Shown: positions 35,206 through 43,900 of the stretch, one piece after another
Position numbering within the stretch: position 1 is the first letter of the stretch
Layout of the letters: the number at the start of each line of letters is the position of its first letter
Origin: PKWO01 sp036384915
Lineage (GTDB): Bacteria > Pseudomonadota > Gammaproteobacteria > Burkholderiales > Burkholderiaceae_D
Direction: 5' to 3'
Assembly (NCBI GenBank): GCA_036384915.1
Contig: DASVLJ010000062.1
Span: 248,001-312,000, forward strand
DNA: 64,000 bases
Notes under the pieces: generated by a model
The model's input: only the letters and a program-made list of their open reading frames with translations
The model's database searches: none
Told to the model about the DNA's origin: nothing
Position numbers and translations under genes: made by a program

Positions 35206-36864
35206 TTACCAGCCCGGGTTGCTGCTGACGAAATTGGCAAAGCCGGCCACATCGAAGCTGCCGAAGCCGGTAGTGTAATCCCAGCCGGGCCCGGCGGAAT
35301 AGCCGCCGTTCGTGCCGGCAGTCACGTCGTGGAAGAACGTCGACTCGTTGGCTGGGCCGTATTGATACAAGGCTGTGGCCGGGAAAACCAGGCTGTTCGA
35401 ATTGGCGGATTGGATGCGGGCCCAGAAGCCGACGAAGATCGGTGTGGCCAGGCTGGTACCGCCGTACTGCGTGGGCGATCCATTGACGATGGGCAGGGCG
35501 CCGGAAGCCGGGTCGCCGTCGAAGGCTACGTCGGGCACGCCGCGCCTGCTCGATGAACCCAGAACCCCCGAGGAGGCTTGCCAGCTCGGCGCACTTTCCG
35601 TGCTGCTGACTCCGCCGCCGGTGCCGCCGTTGGCGCAACTCGATGCGCTGCTGCAAGACCATGCCGTTTCGGAGGACCATGCGCCTGACGAATCGGTATA
35701 GAGTGTCGTGCCGCCGACGGCAATGACGTAAGGCGAGACCGCCGGGTAGCTTTGCTGGCTGGTGCTGCCGCCGCATTCGTAGGAGCCCGAATCGCCGGAA
35801 GCCACGGCGAAGGTCTGGCCTTGCGAAACGGCGGTTTCGAAGATCTGGTCGTCGGTGGCCATCGTACCGGAGCTTTGAGCTGCGGTTTCGCACTCGCCGA
35901 GCGAGACGTTGATCACTTGGGCGGTGTTGTCGGAGACGGCCTGGTTATAAGCGGCTGTCAAGGCGGCATCGGACATCGAGCTGGCCACGTAGAAGATCAT
36001 CTGGTTGACCACGCCGCCGGCGGCGCCTAGTGAATCCTGGCTGTCGATGTCCCATTCCGGCGTGCCCGAGGTGGAACTGCCTTGTCCGCCTGTGATCACG
36101 GTATTGACGTTCGGCTGGGCAAAGCCGTTTTGCGATGCGAAGCTCTGCAAGTCTTGCAGGGTCTGCGTCATGTCGCCGGCACTGATGATGCCGATCGTGG
36201 TGTTGGCGGCGTCGGGGATGCCGGTGGCGTTATAGATCGTCGGCCAGGCGGCCGGACTGTTGGCGGAGGTGGTTGCCATGGTCCTGGCCTGGGTGCTTGT
36301 GCGGGGGCCGGCCTTGACGAACATGGTGTGCGCCATATGCACGGTCTGCAGGCCGTGGACCGCCAGCACGATATCGCCCAGTTCCGGAGGCACGACTGCA
36401 TCGTTGACGGCCGCGTAGGCCGTGCGGCCATGGACCTGGTAGTGTTTCATGTCGACATTGAAGGCGGCCTTGGCGGTGCCGGCGTTGCCGTCAGCCGTGA
36501 CCAGCATCCGGTTCGGCGCCACGACCACGTTGACGAAGCCGGCGCGCTTCAAATGGGCCACTACCGCCTCTACGCTGGCTTGCGTGGGCGCAAAGCGACG
36601 CCGGAATTCGTGGCTCGAGATGGGGCGGCTTTTGTGTGCGATGACGGCCGCGCTCAACGCATCGAGGCCGGCCTTGTCGCGTACCCGCAGCGAGACGGCG
36701 ATATGGATGGGCTCGCCGGCCTGCATGGCCGTGCTTTCCATCGCCATGGACGTATCCACGCGGTGCGACTGGGTCGGCACCCAGTTCGTGGCGGCTTGTG
36801 CGCCGAATGCCGTGGCAAGCATCGCCGCCATGGGCAGCATGGTAAAACTGGTTCTGAATTTCAT
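35206..36864 (-). CDS. Secreted S53 family serine peptidase (sedolisin/kumamolisin type)
   Basis: The 552-residue preproenzyme has a signal peptide (ending near residue 24), an activation prodomain (about 30-180) and a subtilisin-like catalytic domain. The sedolisin residues are all visible: Glu270 and Asp274 in TPEWDIDSQ, the oxyanion Asp358 in ASGDSG and Ser471 in GGTSLATP. The C-terminal calcium site (FHDVTAG...GPGWDYTTGFG) is intact. Several cysteines (GECETA, SYECGG, WSCSSASSCAN) could form disulfides. The ATG follows GGAGAG. Upstream lies a long leader related to that of the EXORDIUM-like gene; a LifO-like foldase gene follows. Confidence 0.95.
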   Translation of the reverse strand: MKFRTSFTMLPMAAMLATAFGAQAATNWVPTQSHRVDTSMAMESTAMQAGEPIHIAVSLRVRDKAGLDALSAAVIAHKSRPISSHEFRRRFAPTQASVEAVVAHLKRAGFVNVVVAPNRMLVTADGNAGTAKAAFNVDMKHYQVHGRTAYAAVNDAVVPPELGDIVLAVHGLQTVHMAHTMFVKAGPRTSTQARTMATTSANSPAAWPTIYNATGIPDAANTTIGIISAGDMTQTLQDLQSFASQNGFAQPNVNTVITGGQGSSTSGTPEWDIDSQDSLGAAGGVVNQMIFYVASSMSDAALTAAYNQAVSDNTAQVINVSLGECETAAQSSGTMATDDQIFETAVSQGQTFAVASGDSGSYECGGSTSQQSYPAVSPYVIAVGGTTLYTDSSGAWSSETAWSCSSASSCANGGTGGGVSSTESAPSWQASSGVLGSSSRRGVPDVAFDGDPASGALPIVNGSPTQYGGTSLATPIFVGFWARIQSANSNSLVFPATALYQYGPANESTFFHDVTAGTNGGYSAGPGWDYTTGFGSFDVAGFANFVSSNPGW

Positions 36865-37330
36865 TGTTACTCTCTCCGTTTTATTGAACAAATGGTTCTC
36901 CCGGCGGCCGCTGTGGAAACCGTCGGGCGTGACATCCCCTGCCGGCGGATAGCCTGCACGGGCTTGGCATGCTCACAGTGTTACGGCAAGTTGTTACAGC
37001 AAGAGCGGTAGCCGCATCAAAATGCATGCCGATAACGAGGCCGGCATCCGGGTAAGAGTCCGGGCTCGAAATTGGTGCGGCGGGAGAAAACTAGGCCGAC
37101 GAGTAGGGCGGCAAGCGGGGCGACAAGCAGGGCAAATAGCGCTGTGAAGAAGGCGGTAGGAATAGTGGCGAGGCGAAACACAGCCTGGCCGGCTGCGCAA
37201 TGCAAGACAAAGGTGAACGCATTTGATTCTCCTTGTGGACTCCGTTGGGCTGTCGTTATCCGGGCCATTTGGCCCGCGCAGCGCTTTTCTGTATCTCAAT
37301 TCCTTTACTATCCGAAATGAGTGGGTCAAG
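36865..37330 (-). promoter_or_regulatory. Long 5' leader of the S53 gene with conserved short-ORF block
   Basis: About 360 bases upstream of the protease start, on the minus strand, AAGGAG followed after 6 bases by ATG (37222) opens a 43-codon reading frame beginning MRSPLS. The same block (AAGGAG, 6 bases, ATG, then TTCACC) occurs ahead of the EXORDIUM-like gene at 41184, with further similar stretches on either side. An alternative frame through the block reads GESNAFTF here and GESDAFTF there. The block is probably transcribed leader with a regulatory role. Confidence 0.55.
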
Positions 37331-37652
37331 TTTACAATCGATTAACAAATTTGCGCAACTGCAGTTTCTGACAGGGGCGCACGAAAATTTTCCCTCCATT
37401 CCCGATGGAATTAGCGGGCGGGAAATTGGCCTGGTTGCCCATACAGCGCGCAGGGATAATGCCACTTCGATACCCCTTGGGGATACGATCCCATGCTTCG
37501 CCCTGGAAATTCATATGGGCACAGGTCTTGCAAACAGGGTTGCAGAAGGCTGGAGGGAAAAGGAAAAAACGAGAGGTTTCCCTCAGATGATGTGCTGCAT
37601 GCGCGAGGCAGCGTCGAGGCCACGACCTGCATTGGGCATGTATCGACCTCGC
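37331..37652. other. Gene-free spacer
   Basis: The rest of the 788-base gap between the S53 protease gene and the second LifO-like gene holds no convincing gene. The promoter for the S53 leader probably lies near 37330-37400, but I cannot place it. Confidence 0.45.
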
Positions 37653-38573
37653 CTATTCGCGCGCAAGCTCGGTCGCCGCACGGCGCCTGTCTTCGTCCGA
37701 AGGAAAGTAATCGCGCAGCAGAGCATTGGCATCGCCGCCCGTTTTGCCGGCTGCGTGCGCGTCGAGATTCCTGCGCCCGAAAACGGCCAACATGTCGTCG
37801 TAGCGTCTGCGCCATGCGCGAAGGGCGATGGCTTGATCGGCGAAACTGCGCAATGCCGGCGCAAGGGTTGAAGCCATATCCGCATCGTCTCCTCTCGCCG
37901 TAGGCGAGGTCGCATGAGACGGATGGCGGATGCCGCTCTGCTCCTCGGATTCCGCGGCGCTGCCTTCCGCACCGGAACGCATTTGCGCAAGCGCACCGCG
38001 CAGGAGCAGATTGTCGTTGCCGAACATGGCCGAAGCGAGGTTTTCCCCCAGTGTCGCGTGCTGCAACTGTTCACGCTGCGTCAGCCAGTTTGCACAAGCC
38101 TCCAGTCCGCGCGCGCTATGCAGCGAGTCCGGGCCCAGGCCTGCTGCGGCTAAAGCGGCGTCGTTCTCGCGCATGTAAAGCAGATACTTCCTCGCCAACT
38201 CATTCAGCGCGCGGGTCTCGGCTGCCGATGCATGCGCGCCTGCCATGTCGGTCAGTTCGCGCGCCCCCTTGTCGCCGCCGATTTCCAGCAGGTAGTAGTC
38301 GAATGCCGCACGCAAGTCGTCGTTGGGGACAGGTTGTCCATCGGCATCGAAGGAGAGGCGGAAGACCTTTACGGGCAGGGGCGGTGCTGCATTGAGCGAT
38401 TCAAGAGGGGAGCCCGCTTCGGCCGAAGCCGGGTTCATAGGATGCCCGGGCTGTGCGGCGTCAATCGGTGCGCTCTCCGCCGGACGGTCTTCGTGCAAGC
38501 AGACCCAGGCGGTCAGTGCCGAAATCGCCAATCCGGATGCGACGGCCGCGGCGGCAATTCGAATCGAAACCAT
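37653..38573 (-). CDS. LifO-like steric foldase (lipase chaperone family), copy 2
   Basis: This 306-residue protein has an N-terminal membrane anchor (about residues 6-26), then a variable linker and the Lif-like segments LPVKVFRLSFDADGQPV, NDDLRAAFDYYLLEIGG, ELARKYLLYM and REQLQHATLGENLASAMFG. Match to the family is clearer than for copy 1. The ATG follows GGGGGAACG. It lies 29 bases behind dsbC and ahead of the S53 gene, on the same strand. It probably acts in the periplasm on one of the neighbouring secreted proteins (inference). Confidence 0.8.
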   Translation of the reverse strand: MVSIRIAAAAVASGLAISALTAWVCLHEDRPAESAPIDAAQPGHPMNPASAEAGSPLESLNAAPPLPVKVFRLSFDADGQPVPNDDLRAAFDYYLLEIGGDKGARELTDMAGAHASAAETRALNELARKYLLYMRENDAALAAAGLGPDSLHSARGLEACANWLTQREQLQHATLGENLASAMFGNDNLLLRGALAQMRSGAEGSAAESEEQSGIRHPSHATSPTARGDDADMASTLAPALRSFADQAIALRAWRRRYDDMLAVFGRRNLDAHAAGKTGGDANALLRDYFPSDEDRRRAATELARE

Positions 38574-38602
38574 GGCATCGTTCCCCCGGATGGCGCCTCG
38601 AA

Positions 38603-39334
38603 TTAGTTCGACGACGCAAGCCGTGCTTCGAGTTCCTGCGCTGTCGGCACGGCGCTGCTGCGCGAGCCGTCGGCGAAATACAAGGTGGGCGTGCCGGAAA
38701 TTCTGAGCGATTTGCCCAACGCCAGGATTTGATCGTTCGGCGCCTTGCAGCCGGACTTTGCGGCCGGCGCCGCCACGTTATGCAGCATCCAGTTGTCCCA
38801 TGCCGCGGCAGGGTCGCCGGCACACCAGATATTGGCTGCCTTGATTGCCGAATCATCCGAAAGAATATTCAGCAGAAAGGTGTAGACGGTGACGTTATCG
38901 ACGCTCTGCAAGGTTTGATGCAGCTTCTTGCAGTACGGACAGTTGGGGTCTTCGAATATTGCCATCACGCGCTTGCCGTCACCTTTTACGGTCTTGATCG
39001 CCTCGTTCAATGGCAAATCGGCAAAGCGGATGCCTGCCAGTTGATCGGCGCGCTCCTTGGTCAAGTCGTGATAGTTGTGCGCGTCGATGATCTTGCCGAC
39101 AAACAGATAACTGGCGGACTCGTCGGTGTAGAAGATGTCGCCGTTGGTGCGGATCTCATACAGTCCGCCGTAGGGAGTCTTCCTGACCTCGTCCACCTTG
39201 ACGTTCTTGCCCATGCGTGGCTCGATGGCCTTGTGGATTTGCGCTTCGACCTCGGTTTCGGCACCGGCGGACATGGCGCAGCATGCCAGGATAGCGGCCA
39301 ACAAGTTGCCCTTCATTCGAATCAGCGAATTCAC
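38603..39334 (-). CDS. dsbC: Thiol:disulfide interchange protein DsbC
   Basis: The 243-residue periplasmic isomerase has a signal peptide (ending near AGAE), an N-terminal dimerisation domain and a thioredoxin domain with the CPYC active site (DPNCPYCKKLH) and the cis-proline loop GTPTLYF. The start is a GTG with GAGGAGG ten bases upstream; an ATG at 39316 is less well placed. The gene overlaps nothing but its ribosome binding site abuts the previous stop. Here it would shuffle disulfides in the cysteine-containing secreted proteins of this cluster. Confidence 0.94.
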   Translation of the reverse strand: MNSLIRMKGNLLAAILACCAMSAGAETEVEAQIHKAIEPRMGKNVKVDEVRKTPYGGLYEIRTNGDIFYTDESASYLFVGKIIDAHNYHDLTKERADQLAGIRFADLPLNEAIKTVKGDGKRVMAIFEDPNCPYCKKLHQTLQSVDNVTVYTFLLNILSDDSAIKAANIWCAGDPAAAWDNWMLHNVAAPAAKSGCKAPNDQILALGKSLRISGTPTLYFADGSRSSAVPTAQELEARLASSN

Positions 39335-39349
39335 GGGTGATGTGCCTCC

Positions 39350-39886
39350 TCAAAGCTTTTTCTTGTCCGGAACCTTCCCCGGCTCGTCGCCCGGGATGGG
39401 GGCCTGCGCGCCGTGCGCCTCGGACGCATAACGCACGTCGAGCTTCCAATTGCCGTCTACCGATTTCCAGGTATCGACCACGAAGACGTCGGTCGAAGCG
39501 CTCTGCCCATCGCGGGTCATGTGCCAGAGAAAGCTGACGATCATGACGTCGCCATATTCATGCACGGCCATCTGATCGATTCTGGAATCGAATGCGGCAC
39601 TTTCCATCGCATGCTGCAGCCAGGCCTCGCGCGGCACGGGCGTGCCCGGCTGGCTTTCGGTGCGCATCTCGAAACGGTCTCCAAGCAGCTTGCCGGCGGC
39701 TTCGGCATCGTGATGGCTGATCGCGTTGGCCAGGGAATGCTCCAGTCCGCCGAAGATCATGACGTTGCGCGTGACCGTGGGCACGACAACTCTGCGCGTG
39801 GGTGCTGCCGCTTCCTGGCCCGTCGCCGGGAGCGCCAGGCACATGCCGGCCAAGGCAAGGCATGGCAATATTGCTGACTGTTTCAT
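39350..39886 (-). CDS. Exported NTF2-like (DUF4440/SnoaL type) protein
   Basis: The 178-residue protein has a signal peptide cleaved near ATGQ (residue 23). An NTF2-like cone fold follows (EHSLANAISHHDAEAAGKLLGDRFEMRT, then VSFLWHM and WKLDVRYAS). Such domains bind small ligands or act as simple enzymes; no active-site set can be assigned. It is the first gene of a run with dsbC and the second LifO-like gene, separated from the EXORDIUM-like gene by a terminator hairpin. Confidence 0.82.
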   Translation of the reverse strand: MKQSAILPCLALAGMCLALPATGQEAAAPTRRVVVPTVTRNVMIFGGLEHSLANAISHHDAEAAGKLLGDRFEMRTESQPGTPVPREAWLQHAMESAAFDSRIDQMAVHEYGDVMIVSFLWHMTRDGQSASTDVFVVDTWKSVDGNWKLDVRYASEAHGAQAPIPGDEPGKVPDKKKL

Positions 39887-39905
39887 CTCGTTCCAATAAA
39901 TAATT

Positions 39906-39939
39906 TGCCCACCGTACCGGATGCCCGGCACGGTGGGCA
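39906..39939 (-). terminator. Intrinsic terminator after the EXORDIUM-like gene
   Basis: Perfect 10-base arms (39906-39915 and 39930-39939) with a further short inner stem are followed, on the minus strand, by an AT-rich tract. Confidence 0.8.
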
Positions 39940-39982
39940 GGTGCTCAAGTCGCGGAATCTGCTTGATTCAGCTCAACTCGAC

Positions 39983-40912
39983 TCAGGGATAGTGCTGAGC
40001 GCAATGCTGTGTCGAGGCGATCACCCAATTCTGCTGGATCAGGTACTTGGTGGTGCCGAAGGTTTGATTGTACGACGCACCGTTCGAAGCGGTCGAGGTC
40101 GTGCCGAAATTCCATGCGCACATATCGCCGTTCTCGTTGCCCGAAGACGTCGAGTACCAAGCATTGCCGTCCGGGTCGGTCGTTGCCTCTTCCATTTCAT
40201 GCGCAATGATGGATGCCATCGAATCCGCACCCGGCAGGTTGTTCGGGCTGGGGCTGGTGGCGCCGCATGCCGAGGGGCATTGTGTTTCGGCATCGCCGAT
40301 GAAGGCGTACTTGATATCCTTGCCGCCGATCGAGGCGTTGGTGTGCCAGCCGCAATATTGGGTGCAGAAACCCGAGGTCGCCGTCGTGTTCTTGTCGGTC
40401 AACACGAAATAGATGCCGTTGGCGTCCGAAGGCAGCGCGCCTGACGTGATCGCATTGCTGACGATTGTCTCGATATTGGCATCGCTCAGGCTGGTTCCCA
40501 GCGTGCCGGAATTGGTCGTGCTGCCGGCCAGGGTAACGGAATTTTGCACATGGGTGCCGGCGCTGTTGTAGTAGGTGGTGTTGATGTTGAAGTAAGGCGA
40601 GCCGCCGATGTGCTGCCCCAGGTTGGTCAGCAGGGTCTTGGAGGCGCTATCCCAGCTGCTGCCATACCAGATGTAGTAAATGTTCTTGGCGGCAGTCATG
40701 ACCGGGCCGCCCTGCAAGGTCAAATTGGTGCTTCGGCGCGCTTTGGTGGCGGCTGCATGGTTTTGATTGGTCTTTTCGATATCGACCTGGCCCCAGCCTT
40801 TGCCGGTCGGCTTGTAGACCGTTCCTTCGTCGTCTTTCACAACCCCGGCGTTTGCCGTACCGATATAGGCGCAGGCCACTGCCGCGGCCATCAAGGATCT
40901 CTTCAAGTACAT
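39983..40912 (-). CDS. Secreted EXORDIUM/PHI-1-like protein with a HExxE motif
   Basis: This 309-residue protein has a signal peptide cleaved near ANAG (residue 22). The body matches the plant and oomycete phosphate-induced protein 1 family: IYYIWYGSSWDS, a YFVLTDKNT strand, then GFCTQYCGWH, FIGDAETQCPSACG and a C-terminal NENGDMCAWNFG. A HEMEE sequence (H238, E239, E242) could bind zinc as a HExxE site. At least six cysteines suggest disulfides. The ATG follows GGAGAG, as in the S53 gene, and its leader resembles that gene's. Role unknown; an extracellular hydrolase is possible. Confidence 0.8.
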   Translation of the reverse strand: MYLKRSLMAAAVACAYIGTANAGVVKDDEGTVYKPTGKGWGQVDIEKTNQNHAAATKARRSTNLTLQGGPVMTAAKNIYYIWYGSSWDSASKTLLTNLGQHIGGSPYFNINTTYYNSAGTHVQNSVTLAGSTTNSGTLGTSLSDANIETIVSNAITSGALPSDANGIYFVLTDKNTTATSGFCTQYCGWHTNASIGGKDIKYAFIGDAETQCPSACGATSPSPNNLPGADSMASIIAHEMEEATTDPDGNAWYSTSSGNENGDMCAWNFGTTSTASNGASYNQTFGTTKYLIQQNWVIASTQHCAQHYP

Positions 40913-41345
40913 TTTTCTTATCTCTCCGTCACGTTGATATAGTCGGGCCTTGCGGGAGCGTGATCCCCTCGGTCCGGCGCGTAAACCCGGCCGGCAAGGA
41001 TGGCTTGCCGACCGTACCGTTTGCCTGCGGAAGCGAATACTTATTCCCCAAGCGAACTCGGTTCATCAGGATCCGGCGAGAGGCCGAATCCGGAAATGTG
41101 GAAACGTCGTCAGGAAGAACTTCGCTGTCTTGAAGAGAGCGGCAGCGCGGACCAGCGCCAGTTGGGGTGCGAAGGTGAATGCATCAGATTCTCCTTGTGT
41201 GGCTCCGTTGAACTGTTCGTCGAGCAATCAGTAATCGCCCGCGCAGTACATTTGTAGTTTGCCGGTTTCTATCAACCGGAAGTGAATCGAGTGTAACGTC
41301 AACCCTTAAAAATTTGCAATACCAATTCCAAAAAAATTTTCCGGA
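40913..41345 (-). promoter_or_regulatory. Long 5' leader of the EXORDIUM-like gene with conserved short-ORF block
   Basis: On the minus strand AAGGAG, 6 bases and an ATG at 41184 open a 24-codon frame (MHSPSH), 272 bases before the gene start. The flanking sequence, including a TGCGCGGGC and an AACGGAG stretch upstream, matches the S53 leader near 37222. AT-rich blocks near 41290-41340 with TTGAC could hold the promoter. The remaining sequence to 41611 holds no gene I can support. Confidence 0.55.
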
Positions 41346-41599
41346 TATTTTTATTGCTTCCCGATCAATTGTTTCGCCGCGGAAATGAGATGCGGAACGG
41401 TGAATGGCGGCCGCGCGGGCCATGTGGAGCAAGGATTTCCTCGATTCGCGCTTCGCGCCCCGAGCAGTGGGGCCATGTCTTGCAAAATGCGTGGGCGCAT
41501 CGCTGCAAGCCAAAGCGGATCGGCATGCGGAAAAGCCGGCATGGGCCTTCGATAGCCTGCACAGCGTGCGCGCAAGGCATGAAGGGGCGTGCGACCCGT

Positions 41600-41605
41600 T
41601 ATAAT
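41600..41605 (+). promoter_or_regulatory. -10 element placing uvrD as a leaderless message
   Basis: TATAAT ends 6 bases before the uvrD ATG, so transcription would start at or next to the start codon. No ribosome binding site is present. Confidence 0.5.
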
Positions 41606-41611
41606 CTCGGG

Positions 41612-43897
41612 ATGCAGAATCTTCTCGATAATCTCAATCCCGAACAACTCGCCGCCGTCACCCTGCCGCCGCAATCCGCGCTGATCCTGGCCGGCGCGGG
41701 GTCGGGCAAAACACGCGTGCTGACCACGCGCATCGCCTGGCTGATCCAGACCGGGCAGGTGTCGCCGGCCGGTATTCTGGCTGTGACCTTCACCAACAAG
41801 GCAGCCAAGGAAATGACGGTACGCCTGTCGGCCATGTTGCCAATCAATACACGCGGTATGTGGATCGGCACGTTCCACGGCTTGTGCAACCGCTTGCTGC
41901 GCGCGCATTACCGCGACGCCGGTCTGCCGCAGACCTTCCAGATTCTCGATTCGCAAGACCAGCTTTCCGCCATCAAGCGGCTCTTGAAAGCGCACAACGT
42001 CGATGACGAGAAATACCCGCCGCGCAACGTGGCCTACTTCATCAACAATGCCAAGGATCAGGGCCTGCGTGCGGGCGACCTGGAAGTGTTTGACGATTAC
42101 AACCGGCGCATGGCCGAATTGTTTCGGCTCTACGACGAGCAATGCCAGCGTGAAGGCGTGGTCGACTTCGCCGAACTGCTGCTGCGCTGCTATGAGCTGT
42201 TGACGCGCAACCAGCCGCTGCGCGAGCACTATCAGAGCCGCTTTCGCCACGTGCTGATTGACGAATTCCAGGACACCAACGACCTGCAATACAAGTGGCT
42301 CAAGCTGATGGCGGGCAAGCAAGGCGCCATGTTCGCCGTCGGCGACGACGACCAGAGCATCTACGCCTTTCGCGGCGCCAATGTCGGCAACATGCTGGCC
42401 TTCGAGCGCGAATTCGCTTCGCAAAACCTGATCAAGCTGGAGCAGAATTATCGTTCGCATGCGCATATCCTCGATGCGGCCAATGCGCTGATATCGCACA
42501 ACCGCAATCGATTGGGCAAGAACCTGCGCACCGATGCCGGCCATGGCGAACCCTTGCGCGTGTACGAGGCATCCTCCGATCTGCAGGAAGCGCAATGGAT
42601 CGTCGAGGAAGCCAAGGGCCTGATGGCCGAGGGCGCCGAGCGCAAGGAAATCGCCATCCTGTACCGCTCCAATGCGCAATCGCGCGTGCTAGAACATGCC
42701 TTGTTTTCGGCCGGCGTGCCTTACCGCGTGTTCGGCGGCTTGCGCTTTTTCGAGCGCGCCGAGATCAAGCACGCGATCGCCTATCTGCAGCTGATGGACA
42801 ATCCGCACAACGACTCGGCCTTCCTGCGCGTGGTCAATTTTCCCGCGCGCGGCATCGGTGCGCGCAGCATCGAACAACTGCAGGATGCGGCGCGCGCCAA
42901 CAAGACTTCGCTGTATGCCGCGGTGCCCTATATCGGCGGCAAGGCCGGTTCGTCGCTGGGCGCCTTCGTCAAGATGATCGAGGGCGCGCGCTTCGAGACG
43001 GCGCAATTGCCGCTGGCCGAAATGGTCGAAGTGGTGATCGGGCGCAGCGGCTTGAAGCTGCATTATGAGACCGAAAAAGAAGGCGCGGACCGCATCGAAA
43101 ACCTGGAGCAGCTCGTCAGCGCCGCGACGCTGTTCGTGTCCGAAGAAGGTTTCGGCCACGATGCGCCGGCATTTCTCGGCCCGCGTGCGACAGAGACCGC
43201 GGGCACGGTTCTACCTTCGGGCGACGAGGTGCTTGACGCCGATTCGCCGCTGCCCACGGTCATGTCGCCGCTCTCGGCCTTCCTGTCCCATGCATCGCTT
43301 GAAGCCGGCGACAACCAGGCCCAGGCCGGCGAAGACGCGCTGCAACTGATGACGGTCCACTCGGCCAAGGGTCTGGAATTCAACGCGGTCTTCATCACCG
43401 GCCTGGAGGAAGGCTTGTTCCCGCACGAGAACAGCGCCAAGGAAGACGGCGGCCTCGAAGAAGAGCGGCGCCTGATGTATGTCGCGATCACGCGCGCGCG
43501 CCAGCGGCTGTATCTGAGCTTTTCCCAGACCCGCATGCTGCACGGCCAGACGCGCTACGGCATGCGCTCGCGCTTCTTTGACGAATTGCCCGACGCGGCG
43601 CTGAAATGGCTGTCGCCGCGCGTGCAGCATCATTGGTTTGCCAATCCCAAGTCATGGGAAAAATCGGCCTGGGACGACGATGCGCCGGAAACCGGCGCCA
43701 ACCGTATTGCACAATCTTTCGGCAACAAGGGCAGTGCATGGCGCGCCGGACAGAGCGTGGCGCATGCCAGGTTCGGCGAGGGGGTGATCGTCAAGATCGA
43801 AGGCAGCGGCGATAATGCACGCGCTCAGATCAACTTCGGGCGTCAGGGCTTGAAGGTGCTCGACCTGTCGATTGCCAAGCTGGAAAAGATCGGTTGA
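41612..43897 (+). CDS. uvrD: DNA helicase II (UvrD/PcrA)
   Basis: This 761-residue superfamily 1 helicase acts in nucleotide excision and mismatch repair. Motif I is LAGAGSGKT, motif II IDEFQDTN, motif III VGDDDQSIYAFRGA, motif IV EQNYRS, motif V MTVHSAKGLEF and motif VI VAITRAR. The C-terminal part (about 700-761, GEGVIVKIEGSG...INFGRQGLKVLDL) is the Tudor-like domain that binds RNA polymerase, which separates UvrD from Rep. The ATG at 41612 gives the family N-terminus; longer in-frame starts to 41354 are unlikely. Confidence 0.95.
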   Translation: MQNLLDNLNPEQLAAVTLPPQSALILAGAGSGKTRVLTTRIAWLIQTGQVSPAGILAVTFTNKAAKEMTVRLSAMLPINTRGMWIGTFHGLCNRLLRAHYRDAGLPQTFQILDSQDQLSAIKRLLKAHNVDDEKYPPRNVAYFINNAKDQGLRAGDLEVFDDYNRRMAELFRLYDEQCQREGVVDFAELLLRCYELLTRNQPLREHYQSRFRHVLIDEFQDTNDLQYKWLKLMAGKQGAMFAVGDDDQSIYAFRGANVGNMLAFEREFASQNLIKLEQNYRSHAHILDAANALISHNRNRLGKNLRTDAGHGEPLRVYEASSDLQEAQWIVEEAKGLMAEGAERKEIAILYRSNAQSRVLEHALFSAGVPYRVFGGLRFFERAEIKHAIAYLQLMDNPHNDSAFLRVVNFPARGIGARSIEQLQDAARANKTSLYAAVPYIGGKAGSSLGAFVKMIEGARFETAQLPLAEMVEVVIGRSGLKLHYETEKEGADRIENLEQLVSAATLFVSEEGFGHDAPAFLGPRATETAGTVLPSGDEVLDADSPLPTVMSPLSAFLSHASLEAGDNQAQAGEDALQLMTVHSAKGLEFNAVFITGLEEGLFPHENSAKEDGGLEEERRLMYVAITRARQRLYLSFSQTRMLHGQTRYGMRSRFFDELPDAALKWLSPRVQHHWFANPKSWEKSAWDDDAPETGANRIAQSFGNKGSAWRAGQSVAHARFGEGVIVKIEGSGDNARAQINFGRQGLKVLDLSIAKLEKIG

Positions 43898-43900
43898 TGA

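Noticed and set aside
37017..37268. 83-codon minus-strand frame with a hydrophobic stretch in the S53 leader
   Set aside because: The hydrophobic part is not conserved in the related leader of the EXORDIUM-like gene, and no start with ribosome binding site serves this frame; kept only as an alternative reading of the leader block.
37233..37871. 212-codon plus-strand frame in the S53-LifO gap
   Set aside because: It crosses the end of the second LifO-like gene antisense and has no coding signature or ribosome binding site.
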